64,000 nt of DNA from an uncultured Blautia sp. (GCF_934424005.1 NZ_CAKRXI010000014.1:6464-70463), one strand, 5' to 3'; positions 35,679 to 44,208 are shown, numbered from the stretch's first letter. Numbers and translations: made by a program. Notes: generated by a model from the sequence alone, not told the origin.

Positions 35679-35960
35679 TTATGCACAATATTCACGGAGA
35701 ATGCTTTCAAGAGCAGACGCACTGCTTGTATGACATCTGCAGACCGGGATAGACTTTTTCTTTGCTTCTTCTACCGCACAATTCACCATCTTATGAGAAA
35801 CAGTGCCTGTAAACAGAATCATAAGATCCGGTGCCCCGATTTTTTTCTTCATAGCGCCTTTTTCTTTGGCAAATACCTTTGCTTTACACCCATATCCTTT
35901 ACAGATATCCTCATACTGACATACCATACGTTCATTACCACCTACGATCACGATGCTCAT
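35679..35960 (-). CDS. DUF2325 protein
   Basis: 93 residues: MSIVIVGGNERMVCQYEDICKGYGCKAKVFAKEKGAMKKK, then PDLMILFTGTVSHKMVNCAVEEAKK and IPVCRCHTSSASALESIL. This is the DUF2325 pattern, small Rossmann-like proteins with a conserved His-Ser/Thr segment and cysteines, no biochemical function established. The promoter at 36071-36099 and two boxes at 36044 and 35979 suggest tight, probably metal- or redox-linked control. AGGAGAGGTGATGAT is its ribosome site. Confidence 0.88.
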   Translation of the reverse strand: MSIVIVGGNERMVCQYEDICKGYGCKAKVFAKEKGAMKKKIGAPDLMILFTGTVSHKMVNCAVEEAKKKSIPVCRCHTSSASALESILREYCA

Positions 35961-35978
35961 ATCATCACCTCTCCTTTT

Positions 35979-35994
35979 GTTATTCTAAACTAAC
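35979..35994. promoter_or_regulatory. Second operator-like box of the DUF2325 gene
   Basis: Minus strand GTTAG-TTTAGA-ATAAC, 18 bases before the start codon. It has the same 5-6-5 layout as the box at 36044-36059 with one arm change, so both may bind the same repressor. Confidence 0.45.
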
Positions 35995-36010
35995 TCGCAT
36001 TTTAAAAGTA

Positions 36011-36031
36011 AAGCGGACCATAGATCCGCTT
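36011..36031 (-). terminator. Hairpin between trmO and the DUF2325 gene
   Basis: AAGCGGA and TCCGCTT around a 7-base loop, followed by TTACTTTTAAAA on the minus strand. It may end trmO transcripts, but it also lies inside the DUF2325 leader and could attenuate that gene. Confidence 0.5.
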
Positions 36032-36043
36032 CATAAGCTTTGT

Positions 36044-36059
36044 GTTAGTATATGCTAAC
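36044..36059. promoter_or_regulatory. Operator-like palindrome at the DUF2325 start site
   Basis: GTTAG-TATATG-CTAAC, perfect arms with a six-base spacer, at about +5 to +20 of the predicted transcript. It resembles DtxR/IdeR-family sites built on TTAG/CTAA half-sites. Confidence 0.5.
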
Positions 36060-36070
36060 TGTATATAAAA

Positions 36071-36099
36071 ATATTATCATACATTGTTTTGTTTGTCAA
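36071..36099 (-). promoter_or_regulatory. Promoter of the DUF2325 gene, embedded in the end of trmO
   Basis: Minus strand TTGACA (36099-36094), 17 bases, TAATAT (36076-36071). The -35 and spacer fall within the last codons of trmO. Confidence 0.8.
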
Positions 36100-36802
36100 A
36101 GGATTTTTGCGATGAAAATTCTGTCACATCACAAACCGTCAGTATATCATCTCTCACCTGAAAATGAATATCCTTATGTCCATATGCCAGTCCATACACT
36201 TTATCCGGTCTGTTCTGATAACGTGGACGTGGATCATTCGCCAGTACCTCAAGAAGTGCCTCTCTCTGTCCCGTTGGAATTTCTTTTATCAGTTCTTCCG
36301 GAAATTCCACCTGTAGCCGATAATCTCTGATATGATCCGTAAATCCTCCCTTTGCATCCGGATGACTGTCTGCATAAGGAAGATATGGTTTGATATCATA
36401 AATCGGTGTTCCATTCATCAGATCCGCACCTGATATATGCAGAATTGGTCCAAGTTCCTGATCAAATTCTATCTTTTCCAGTTTCACAGAAGAAAGCCCC
36501 AGATTATTCGGACGAAACGGAGATCGTGTTGCAAATACTCCCATCCTGGTATTTCCGCCAAGTCGCGGCGGTCTTACCGTCGGCGACCAGGTATCTCTTA
36601 CCGCTTCCGAAAACTGCCAGATCAGCCAGATATAACTGTATTCTTCCAATCCGCGCAAAGCTTCTGCTACTCGATATTCCGGTTCAAATACAATCGTTGC
36701 CTTCAATGCTTCCAAACGGTTACTCTGATGCGGTATTCCAAATTTAGTCGGAAAATCATTATGAATCCTTGCAATAACCTTCATTTCGTATACTTCTGAC
36801 AT
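36077..36802 (-). CDS. trmO: tRNA t6A37 N6-methyltransferase TrmO
   Basis: SAM-dependent methylation of N6-threonylcarbamoyladenosine at tRNA-Thr position 37; the family was formerly called TsaA/YaeB. About 241 residues: MKVIARIHNDFPTKFGIPHQS at the start, FEPEYRVAEALRGLEEYSYIWLIWQF near residue 38, VRPPRLGGNTRMGVFATRSPFRPNNLGLSSV near 75, and YDIKPYLPYADS. A second ATG two codons upstream (36808) sits too close to AGGAG; the ATG at 36802 has proper spacing. The 3' end holds the promoter of the next gene. Confidence 0.92.
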   Translation of the reverse strand: MSEVYEMKVIARIHNDFPTKFGIPHQSNRLEALKATIVFEPEYRVAEALRGLEEYSYIWLIWQFSEAVRDTWSPTVRPPRLGGNTRMGVFATRSPFRPNNLGLSSVKLEKIEFDQELGPILHISGADLMNGTPIYDIKPYLPYADSHPDAKGGFTDHIRDYRLQVEFPEELIKEIPTGQREALLEVLANDPRPRYQNRPDKVYGLAYGHKDIHFQVRDDILTVCDVTEFSSQKSFDKQNNV

Positions 36803-36829
36803 GAACATCTCCTGTTTTTCTGCTTCTAT

Positions 36830-37681
36830 TTATACTTCCGGCAAGTTCATCCAGTCTTTCAGTGCTTTCATACGGATACGGGCATCTTTTCCTCCCAGAT
36901 CATATACCTGCTGAATGACCTCCAGATTATTTTCCATTCGACTGATATCCAGTTTCTTATCCGGCTGGATCACGAATACCTCACCTTTCCGTTCAAGTTC
37001 CTTAATAACATCCAGACTATGATTATAAACATTATGTCTGTTCTGCAGTGTATGCACAAATTCCGGATATTTGTGATAGCGTATTTCCGCCATTTTTACA
37101 TTTTCCGGTTTTTTAACAAAACCGGTTTCTCTGGTAAGTACGACTACGATCCGGTCATATCCCATCTTTTTAAATGCCTCCACGGGAATGCTGTCCGCAC
37201 ATCCTCCATCAAGAAGTTTCATTCCTTTATAATTTACAATTTTAGATACATACGGCATCGATGCAGATGCGCGCATCGCATCGATCTGTGTCATCATATC
37301 TGTGATCTTGATATATTCTGCCTTTCCTGTTTCTACATTTGTACTGGTCGCATAAAACTCTGTATCTGATTTGATAAATGCTTCATAGTCAAACGGATCC
37401 AGGCGTTCCGGAATATCATGATAGCAAAATTGTTTTCCTACTACTTCTCCTGTATGCAGAAAACTCCACCAGCTCATAAAATGTTTATCGTTACGATATT
37501 TTCTGAAATAACGAAGACTTCTTCCTTTCTGACCGGATACAAAAGAGCAGCCATGCAGTGCTCCCGCAGAAACACCGATCACTCCGTCAAAATGTATCCC
37601 CTGTTCCAAAAAAACATCCAGCACTCCGGCTGTATAGATTCCGCGCATTGCGCCGCCTTCCAAAACAAGTCCTGTTTTCAT
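36830..37681 (-). CDS. Patatin-like phospholipase
   Basis: About 283 residues of the patatin fold, serine lipid acyl hydrolases. The oxyanion segment LVLEGGAMRGIYTAGVLD, nucleophile GVSAGALHG (GxSxG) near residue 35 and the catalytic Asp in KLLDGGCADSIPV near 160 are all present. An upstream in-frame ATG (37708) would overlap larC; the ATG at 37681 follows GAGGTGAGACAGAAG. No signal peptide is seen, so it acts inside the cell. It follows larC by 8 bases and precedes trmO. Confidence 0.92.
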   Translation of the reverse strand: MKTGLVLEGGAMRGIYTAGVLDVFLEQGIHFDGVIGVSAGALHGCSFVSGQKGRSLRYFRKYRNDKHFMSWWSFLHTGEVVGKQFCYHDIPERLDPFDYEAFIKSDTEFYATSTNVETGKAEYIKITDMMTQIDAMRASASMPYVSKIVNYKGMKLLDGGCADSIPVEAFKKMGYDRIVVVLTRETGFVKKPENVKMAEIRYHKYPEFVHTLQNRHNVYNHSLDVIKELERKGEVFVIQPDKKLDISRMENNLEVIQQVYDLGGKDARIRMKALKDWMNLPEV

Positions 37682-37689
37682 CTTCTGTC

Positions 37690-38991
37690 TCACCTCTCTG
37701 TTGTCCAATAACTCCTGATTCTGTCATATGTTTCACTGAAACTGAGCTGATTTCTTTCTGCCAGTTCCGCCACATTCTCATATTCCGGATAATATCTTAT
37801 ATTTCCATCCGGTAATGTGCATGCTTTTACAATTGCTGTTCCAATCGGTGTATCCTTCTTTTGAATTTCTCTTTGCAGAATCGTACGTTCCATTTTCACT
37901 TTTCGAATACCGATCGTCGTTGTCTCTGAAAAAATCAGATTTTCCAACTTTTCTCTTTCACTCTCTTTACAGATTACCGTCAGCGTATAGGCCGGTCTGT
38001 TCTTCTTCGTATAAATCGGTGTATAATGCACCTCTCTCGCTCCATTTGCCATAAGAAGCTTCATAACATGGCCCATCATTTCTCCACCACAGTCATCCAT
38101 ATCTGTCTCCAGTTTCCAGATTGTATCTTTTATCTGTAGATCTGTTGTCTCCTGGAGCAACATAGCTCGCAGGATTCCCGGACAACGATACTGGCGTTTA
38201 CCAGCTCCAATGCCTGTTTTTAACATAGTAAAATCTTCCGGTAATCTGTCCGATGTACGAAATGCAGCCACCACCGCAGCCCCTGTCGGTGTCACCAGTT
38301 CTCCCTGTATGTCTGTGATTTTTAATTTTAATTTATGTGTTTCTGCAATATGTGTTACGGCTGGTACCGGTACCGGAATCTGCCCGTGCTGACAACGAAT
38401 AAAACCGGTTCCCTCATACAGCACCGGTACGATTACATTCGAAATATCCAGATTATCCATACATATTGCTATTGCTGCAATATCTACAATGGAATCTACA
38501 GCACCAACTTCATGAAAATGAACTTCTTCGACCGGAACTCCATGCGCTTTGGATTCTGCCTGTGCCAATATAGCAAATACACGCATTGCCATTTTTTTTG
38601 CTCTTACAGTCATTTCCGACTTCTGAATGATCTCTGTGATTTCTTTCATTCCACGATGTTCGTGAGGATGCTCATGACTATGCGTATGTCCATGATGATG
38701 TTCATGATTCACCTCATGACTGTGTTCATGATGCCCTGTATATGATTTCTCACTTCCATGCAGATATTCCATATCATGATCGTGATTATCCTGTTCCAGA
38801 ATAACTGAGAAATCACAGGCATCTAATCCGGATTTTTTTACCCTGGTGATTTCCGTCCGAAATCCACCTACCGGAAGACTCTCCAGTGATTCCTTTAATA
38901 CCTCCTTGTCAGCTCCCAGGTCCAGAAGTGCTGCAACTGTCATATCCCCACTGATTCCCGAATAGCATTCCAAATATAATGTTTTACTCAT
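37690..38991 (-). CDS. larC: Nickel-pincer cofactor insertion protein LarC
   Basis: CTP-dependent nickel insertase that completes the pyridinium-dithiocarboxylate (NPN) nickel cofactor. About 433 residues: MSKTLYLECYSGISGDMTVAALLDLGAD, a histidine-rich stretch after residue 80 (many HEH/HGH runs, likely Ni binding), VHFHEVGAVDSIVDIAAIAI, and TPTGAAVVAAF. It is one uninterrupted reading frame, unlike Lactobacillus plantarum, where larC1/larC2 needs a programmed frameshift. An upstream ATG (39057) lies inside larB; ATG 38991 gives the canonical start and overlaps larB by 8 bases. Confidence 0.93.
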   Translation of the reverse strand: MSKTLYLECYSGISGDMTVAALLDLGADKEVLKESLESLPVGGFRTEITRVKKSGLDACDFSVILEQDNHDHDMEYLHGSEKSYTGHHEHSHEVNHEHHHGHTHSHEHPHEHRGMKEITEIIQKSEMTVRAKKMAMRVFAILAQAESKAHGVPVEEVHFHEVGAVDSIVDIAAIAICMDNLDISNVIVPVLYEGTGFIRCQHGQIPVPVPAVTHIAETHKLKLKITDIQGELVTPTGAAVVAAFRTSDRLPEDFTMLKTGIGAGKRQYRCPGILRAMLLQETTDLQIKDTIWKLETDMDDCGGEMMGHVMKLLMANGAREVHYTPIYTKKNRPAYTLTVICKESEREKLENLIFSETTTIGIRKVKMERTILQREIQKKDTPIGTAIVKACTLPDGNIRYYPEYENVAELAERNQLSFSETYDRIRSYWTTER

Positions 38992-39742
38992 AATAGTCCC
39001 TCTCTGCCAGCCGATTGATCTGCGTTGCAATGTATCCTGCCCCATATCCATTATCAATATTTACCACTGCAATTCCATTTGCACAGGAATTGATCATAGT
39101 AAGAAGTGCAGAAAGTCCATTCATGCTCGCTCCATATCCAACCGATGTCGGCACTGCAATAACCGGTTTATCCACAAGACCGCCAAGTACACTTGCAAGC
39201 GCCCCCTCCATTCCGGCAACTGCAATCACGCAATTCGCATCCTGGATCACATCCAGTCTGGAAAACAATCTGTGAATACCACTCACACCTACATCAAAAA
39301 TGCGTTCCACATGAGAACCAAAATACTCTGCGGTCTGTGCCGCCTCTTCAGCAACCGCAATATCCGCAGTTCCTGCTGTACATATCGCGATCTTACCGAT
39401 GTGCTCTTTTTCTTTCTTTTCAATTTTAATAATGTGAGATAATTCGTCGTATTCCACCCCTGGAAGAAGATCTTTCACAAGTTCATACTGATGTCCGGAT
39501 GCCCTTGTACCAAATACTTCTCCGTTGTCCTCATAAAGTTTCTTGAAAATATGAACAAAATGCTGATCCGCCTTACCGCTGCAGAAGATCACTTCCGGAA
39601 ATCCGGATCGTATTTCTCTGTGGGAATCCAGTTTTGCATAATCATCCATTTCTTCAAACGGTTCTTTGCGAAAATAATGCTCCGCCTCTTCCATAGACAG
39701 TTCACCATTTTTAAATCTGGTCAGTATCTCTCTGGTTTCCAA
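38984..39742 (-). CDS. larB: NPN cofactor carboxylase LarB
   Basis: Carboxylates and hydrolyses nicotinate adenine dinucleotide, the first NPN step. About 252 residues ending in the PurE-like domain: IAICTAGTADIAVAEEAAQTAEYFG, IFDVGVSGIHRLF, VIAVAGMEGALASVLGGLVDKPVIAVPTSVGYGAS. The start is TTG at 39742, seven bases after AGGAGG; an ATG at 39763 lies before that ribosome site. larA and larE are not in the window. Overlap with larC supports coupled translation. Confidence 0.93.
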   Translation of the reverse strand: METREILTRFKNGELSMEEAEHYFRKEPFEEMDDYAKLDSHREIRSGFPEVIFCSGKADQHFVHIFKKLYEDNGEVFGTRASGHQYELVKDLLPGVEYDELSHIIKIEKKEKEHIGKIAICTAGTADIAVAEEAAQTAEYFGSHVERIFDVGVSGIHRLFSRLDVIQDANCVIAVAGMEGALASVLGGLVDKPVIAVPTSVGYGASMNGLSALLTMINSCANGIAVVNIDNGYGAGYIATQINRLAERDYYE

Positions 39743-39796
39743 AACTGCACCTCCTAAAAGCAAGGGAGCATGCTCATCACATCCTCCCGTTCATTA

Positions 39797-40420
39797 CTAT
39801 ATATGATACAAAATCATTCCGCCTTTTTTGTCATATCCTGTATCCCACATTTCCTTCAGGGAAAACCATTTATGTTCCCCATACGAAATAGCTTTGACCA
39901 GAAGATCATCCTCTTTTTTTTCATATCCGGCAAGGATAAACCAGTGCCAGATATAGTCCTCCAGTGGACCCTTCTCATTTTTATGTTTCAGCATCAGATA
40001 CGGGATCAGACAGGCTTTGTCGATCTGTCTGCATACAGTTTCAACAGCTTCCTCATATGTATGTGTTCCATGAAAAGCTTCCATCTGCACTCTGTCATCA
40101 TGCACATCTGCAAGATATTCACCAAAACCTTCCATAAAAAGTTCCAGCGTATCGATTCCATTCGGTCGCGGACAAAGGTAATGTTTCATTACATATGCAA
40201 AATCATGATATTCGTTCCAGCTGATTTCCTGTGCCTGATGTGGATAAAGATTCTTTATTCCATTCGTTCTGGCAAAATAAATACAGCTCTCACAAGCTGC
40301 TATTGCACCGCATCCTCCATCACGCATCGTTACATCAGGAAACAGATCCTGATTGCCTCCGTAGGATTCCTCTACAAAAAAGTATTCCAGTTCATTTTTA
40401 TCTAATACGGTCTGCTTCAC
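39797..40420 (-). CDS. C39-like cysteine peptidase family protein
   Basis: 207 residues. A Cys in DVTMRDGGCGAIAACESC near residue 38 and a His in YIWHWFILAGYEKK near 160 suit a papain-like Cys-His pair of the C39/Peptidase_C39_2 type, and RDGGCGAIAAC is typical of it. No signal peptide. Start is GTG at 40420 after GGGGGAATTCGC. It lies 55 bases upstream of larB in the same direction, so it may be cotranscribed. Target unknown; could also be a non-peptidase papain-fold enzyme. Confidence 0.6.
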   Translation of the reverse strand: MKQTVLDKNELEYFFVEESYGGNQDLFPDVTMRDGGCGAIAACESCIYFARTNGIKNLYPHQAQEISWNEYHDFAYVMKHYLCPRPNGIDTLELFMEGFGEYLADVHDDRVQMEAFHGTHTYEEAVETVCRQIDKACLIPYLMLKHKNEKGPLEDYIWHWFILAGYEKKEDDLLVKAISYGEHKWFSLKEMWDTGYDKKGGMILYHI

Positions 40421-40546
40421 CGCGAATTCCCCCAGTCAAGTTTCTCTAATGTAAAAACCATATTTGTAACTATATCATATTTTTTTATGAAATAAAATAA
40501 ATTTTCCCAAAGAATTTCCTTCTATATTACAAGATTGCAGGATTTC

Positions 40547-40576
40547 TTGACACAAAATATGCGTACATGCTATAAT
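40547..40576 (+). promoter_or_regulatory. Promoter of the DAACS symporter
   Basis: TTGACA (40547-40552), 18 bases, TATAAT (40571-40576), with a TG extension (TGC-TATAAT). Start near 40583. Confidence 0.88.
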
Positions 40577-40590
40577 TTTCGTTATATTTT

Positions 40591-40621
40591 GTATGTTTAA
40601 GAGGATTTCTGCCAAACATAC
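40591..40621 (+). promoter_or_regulatory. Inverted repeat in the symporter leader
   Basis: GTATGTTT, 15 bases, AAACATAC, then CACTTTTTG. It starts about +9 and could be a repressor site or an RNA hairpin; the stem is A/T-rich. Confidence 0.4.
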
Positions 40622-40643
40622 CACTTTTTGAGGAGGAGAAAAA

Positions 40644-41870
40644 ATGAAAAAATTTTATTCCTGGTATCAGAAGCATATCACCGGTGCGATTTTTATCGGC
40701 CTGCTTCTCGGTATCCTGACAGGACTGTTTCTTGCTGACCGTTTTGCACCGGTTCTGACAGTTACCAGTCTTCTCGGCGGCATCTACATGAATGCCCTGA
40801 ATATGATGATCTTTCCACTTGTATTCTGTTCCGTTGTCATGGGAATCTGCAGCATCGGAAACATCAAAACCACCGGTAAGATTACCGGTGCATCCATGGC
40901 GTTTTTCCTTTGCACAACTGCACTCGCCAGCCTTGCCGGTCTGATCATCCCGCGTCTGATCCATCTTGGACGAGGTGTTTCTTTTGAAATGGCAACATCT
41001 GATATTGCAGCTACAGATATGAGCAATATCCTGGATACCATCAAAAACCTGATTCCGTCCAACCCTGTATCCGCTTTCGCACAGGGAAACATGCTTCAGG
41101 TTCTTGTATTTGCCGTTATCATCGGATTTACTCTGATCGCAGTCGGTGAAAAAGGTCAGCCACTTCTGAATGTAATCGACTCACTGAATGAAGTATGCCT
41201 GAAGATCATCAGCACGATCATGTACTTCACCCCAATCGGTGTTTTCTGTACTATCGTACCGGTTGTAGAAGCAAATGGTACCGAAACGATCATTTCACTG
41301 GCCACACAGCTGATCGTCCTGTATCTTGCATTCTTCATCTTTGCGTTTGTTGTATACGGTCTTGCAGTCAAAATAATCGGCAAAGAAAGCCCATTCAAAT
41401 TCTTAAAAACAATTATGCCGGCTGCTCTTAATGCTTTTGGAACCTGTTCCAGTTCGGCAACTATCCCGATCAGCAAGCAGTGTATGGAAGATGGAATGGG
41501 TGTTTCCAATAAGATCACAAGTATTGCGATTCCTCTCGGAGCAACCGTAAATATGGATGCTGTATCCATTCTGATGTCCTTCATGATCATGTTCTTTGCC
41601 AATGCATGTGGAATCAACGTCAGCGTATCCATGATGGTCATTATCCTTCTGGCAAATGTACTTCTTTCTGTCGGAACCCCAGGAGTTCCAGGAGGTGCGA
41701 TTGCATCTTTTGCAGCACTTGCAACCATGGCAGGACTTCCGGCAGGAGTTATGGGGGTGTATATCAGTATCAATACACTGTGTGATATGGGTGCAACCTG
41801 TGTCAATGTTATTGGAGACCTTGCCTGCTGTGTAGCACTGAAGGGCCGCCTCAAAATCGACGAAAAATAA
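40644..41870 (+). CDS. Dicarboxylate/amino acid:cation symporter (DAACS)
   Basis: 408 residues, about eight membrane helices plus two re-entrant loops. The family core is visible: GTCSSSATIPISKQCMEDG (Ser-rich HP1 loop near residue 264), ATVNMDAVSILMSFMIMFFA (NMDGT-like motif, here NMDAVS), LSVGTPGVPGGAIASF (HP2) and CDMGATCVNVIGD near 375. Members import glutamate, aspartate, serine or dicarboxylates with Na+/H+. The substrate is not decided by these motifs. It stands alone with its own promoter, leader repeat and terminator. Confidence 0.93.
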   Translation: MKKFYSWYQKHITGAIFIGLLLGILTGLFLADRFAPVLTVTSLLGGIYMNALNMMIFPLVFCSVVMGICSIGNIKTTGKITGASMAFFLCTTALASLAGLIIPRLIHLGRGVSFEMATSDIAATDMSNILDTIKNLIPSNPVSAFAQGNMLQVLVFAVIIGFTLIAVGEKGQPLLNVIDSLNEVCLKIISTIMYFTPIGVFCTIVPVVEANGTETIISLATQLIVLYLAFFIFAFVVYGLAVKIIGKESPFKFLKTIMPAALNAFGTCSSSATIPISKQCMEDGMGVSNKITSIAIPLGATVNMDAVSILMSFMIMFFANACGINVSVSMMVIILLANVLLSVGTPGVPGGAIASFAALATMAGLPAGVMGVYISINTLCDMGATCVNVIGDLACCVALKGRLKIDEK

Positions 41871-41890
41871 ATAAAACTCCTTACATAAAA

Positions 41891-41932
41891 ACAAAGTGAT
41901 CAGCCAGTTCTGACTGATCACCTTGTTTTTTG
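41891..41932. terminator. Bidirectional terminator between the symporter and a surface protein
   Basis: GTGATCAG and CTGATCAC with further ACAA/TTGT pairing, TTTTTT on the plus strand and TTTTTATG on the minus strand. Confidence 0.9.
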
Positions 41933-41934
41933 AA

Positions 41935-43059
41935 TTATAATCTGTACGCATTAAATCCAAGAGTTTTTAATGACATATTAAGTTTTGATCTCAGAATATA
42001 TTCTGTTCCGGCCATAGCAGCCTGCAGTGTTGCATTTGCAGCCTCCTGAATCTCTGTATTTGCTTTACTTCCGCTTGTATTATAGAATGTGATATTCTGT
42101 TTACCAGTATAAGTGGATGGTTTCATATTTGCTGTTGTATAAAGTTCCACTCCACCGGAAAAGATTCCTGAATAGACTTTAGCTGTATCAGGTTTCGCAC
42201 AATTTACAACGACATCTACTATACTTACAATATTCTCTTCTTCAACACGTAAAGTCAGTCCCATATCAAGCTTATTTTCTTTTGGATCATAAGAAAGAAC
42301 TGCTGTTGTGTCTGCATCGATCGCCATTTCGATGTATCTGCTTCCATCTTCGCTGTATCCGCCATTTTTATTGAGATAATTTTTTACTTTTGTATAATTC
42401 TGTACCGTCTTATTTGAAGAAGCCGATGCTTTTTTTACCGTAACCGTGCAGACAAATTTCTTTCCACCAAGTGTAGCGGTAATTTTAGCTGTTCCTGCTT
42501 TTTTTGCCGTGATCCGACCTTTTTTATTCACAGCTGCAATCTTTGAATTACTTGATTTCCAGGCCGGTGCAAGCTTTGTACCATTGACTTTTAATGTATA
42601 TGACTTGCCCGGATTCAATGTAATTCTGGAACTGTTCAGTTTCAACGTATACAGTCCTGCGATCGCGGTAACTCCTTTTTTGTTATAACTGCTGAATGTC
42701 TTTTTTCCTTTTGTTGTTTTAAATGCTTTCACGCTGTAGGTATACTGTGTTCCCGTCGTAACTTTTGTGTCAGAAAATGATGTTTTCTTTGCACCTTTTA
42801 CTTCTGCCACATTCTTCCATTTGCCACCTTTTTCCTTACGAAAAACCGTATAACCACTGGCACCTTTTACTGCTTTCCATTTAAAAACGATTTTGGATTT
42901 TCCTGAAGCTTTGGCGGATACCAGCTTTGGCGTTGCTACTCTGGCTGCAGCCTGCACTTCCGTCACATACGCAGCCTCCGGTATTGCTGCCGGAACTGTT
43001 ACAGCGACCATCAGACCTGCCATCAGCCCACATAATGCCTTTTTGATTGTTTTTCTCAT
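41935..43059 (-). CDS. Secreted protein with FnIII and BIG2-type Ig domains
   Basis: 374 residues. A signal peptide (MRKTIKKALCGLMAGLMVAV...), a fibronectin-III-like module (residues ~42-132, KLVSAKASGKSKIVFKWKAVKGASGYTVFRK), a BIG2-like Ig module (~138-210, ending in ITAKKAGTAKITATLGGKKF), then about 160 residues without a recognised domain. No wall anchor or membrane helix at the C-terminus. It is probably secreted or loosely wall-bound; the last part may bind a ligand, but nothing shows it. Confidence 0.82.
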   Translation of the reverse strand: MRKTIKKALCGLMAGLMVAVTVPAAIPEAAYVTEVQAAARVATPKLVSAKASGKSKIVFKWKAVKGASGYTVFRKEKGGKWKNVAEVKGAKKTSFSDTKVTTGTQYTYSVKAFKTTKGKKTFSSYNKKGVTAIAGLYTLKLNSSRITLNPGKSYTLKVNGTKLAPAWKSSNSKIAAVNKKGRITAKKAGTAKITATLGGKKFVCTVTVKKASASSNKTVQNYTKVKNYLNKNGGYSEDGSRYIEMAIDADTTAVLSYDPKENKLDMGLTLRVEEENIVSIVDVVVNCAKPDTAKVYSGIFSGGVELYTTANMKPSTYTGKQNITFYNTSGSKANTEIQEAANATLQAAMAGTEYILRSKLNMSLKTLGFNAYRL

Positions 43060-43153
43060 ACCCCCATCTCCTTTCTTTTCATACCTTTTATGGTTACCTT
43101 CAATTTACTACATCCGTTTCTGTTTTTCAACCAGATAATAAATATTATATTCT

Positions 43154-43190
43154 TTCTGTTATCTTTTCTGTTATCTTTTCTGTTATTTTT
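43154..43190. repeat. Three tandem copies of TTCTGTTATCT
   Basis: An 11-base unit repeated in the divergent intergenic region between the FnIII/BIG2 gene and the epimerase gene, the last copy slightly changed. Could be a protein-binding array or replication slippage. Confidence 0.5.
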
Positions 43191-43213
43191 TATCCGGAGC
43201 CTCTTTTTTCTGA

Positions 43214-43219
43214 TATAAT
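43214..43219 (+). promoter_or_regulatory. Extended -10 of the epimerase gene
   Basis: TGA-TATAAT, an extended -10; the -35 region is weak. Start near 43226, 26 bases before the ATG at 43252. Confidence 0.6.
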
Positions 43220-43251
43220 AGATGCAGAAAAATTTACGGAGGTTTAATATC

Positions 43252-44127
43252 ATGCGTATACTTGAAAATGGCCAGCTCCGTGTAACGATCAGTGATCACG
43301 GTGCCGAATTATCTGGTATCTTTGACAAAAAAAATAATCGTGAGGTACTCTGGAATGCAGATCCAGCTTACTGGAAACGTCATGCCCCGGTTCTCTTTCC
43401 GAATGTAGGCCGTCTGTACAACGACACAAGCCTGATAAACGGAAAGACTTATACATCTGGTCAACACGGATTTGCACGTGATATGGAGTTTGTCTGCACG
43501 GAAGAAACAGAAGCTTCTATTACACATTTACTGGAAGCAGCTGATGCCACAAAAAAAGCCTGGCCATATGACTTCCAGCTGTATATCACCCACACTCTGA
43601 ACGGACGTGATCTGACTGTTTCCTGGAAAGTAGTAAACAAAGATCAGGATACCATGTATTTCACAATCGGTGCTCACCCGGCCTTCAATGTTCCGGTGCT
43701 TCCGAACACCACACAGGATCAGTATCACCTGACTTTCAGCGGACAGAAAGAACTCACCTACTGTCTTCTGGATGCTACACTTGGAACTGCTCTTCCAGAT
43801 CAGCCGCACACTCTTTCCCTCGAAAACGGAACTTGCCTGATTGATGCACATATGTTTGATGAGGGGGCTCTGATCTTTGACAATAGTCAGATCACAAAAG
43901 CCGGAATCACTCTGCCAGACGGAACTCCTTATGTAGAAATCTCCTGCGAGGGCTTCCCAAACTTTGGTATCTGGTCTGCAATCGGTGCACCGTTTGTCTG
44001 CCTGGAACCATGGATTGGCCGCTGCGACAATACCGGATATGAAGGCGAACTGTCACAGAAACCGAATATCAACACCCTGAAACCGGCAGAAGTATTTGAT
44101 AAATCCTATGTAATTTCTATTAAATAA
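43252..44127 (+). CDS. Aldose 1-epimerase-like protein
   Basis: About 291 residues of the galactose-mutarotase fold. Recognisable: LRVTISDHGAELSGIFD at the start, QHGFARDMEF near residue 78 (catalytic His), FTIGAHPAFNVP near 140, and CLEPWIGRCDNTGYEGEL near 250 (catalytic Glu). Many relatives (LacX, YihR types) act on sugar phosphates or other sugars. The ATG at 43252 follows ACGGAGGTTTAATATC; an in-frame ATG at 43222 lies before that site. Own promoter and terminator. Confidence 0.9.
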   Translation: MRILENGQLRVTISDHGAELSGIFDKKNNREVLWNADPAYWKRHAPVLFPNVGRLYNDTSLINGKTYTSGQHGFARDMEFVCTEETEASITHLLEAADATKKAWPYDFQLYITHTLNGRDLTVSWKVVNKDQDTMYFTIGAHPAFNVPVLPNTTQDQYHLTFSGQKELTYCLLDATLGTALPDQPHTLSLENGTCLIDAHMFDEGALIFDNSQITKAGITLPDGTPYVEISCEGFPNFGIWSAIGAPFVCLEPWIGRCDNTGYEGELSQKPNINTLKPAEVFDKSYVISIK

Positions 44128-44152
44128 GTTTATCTGGTGTTATTCTTAAAGA

Positions 44153-44208
44153 AAAATTCCTGGAACAAACGATGCTTTTATGCTTTCGCTCTATTCCAGG
44201 AATTTTAT
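44153..44208. terminator. Terminator after the epimerase gene
   Basis: AATTCCTGGAA and TTCCAGGAATT around a 30-base loop, T-rich on the plus side (TTTTATTTC) and A-rich before it, so it may serve both convergent genes. Confidence 0.75.

Noticed and set aside
41156..41960. Minus-strand frames opposite the DAACS symporter
   Set aside because: Antisense shadows of an intact transporter gene.
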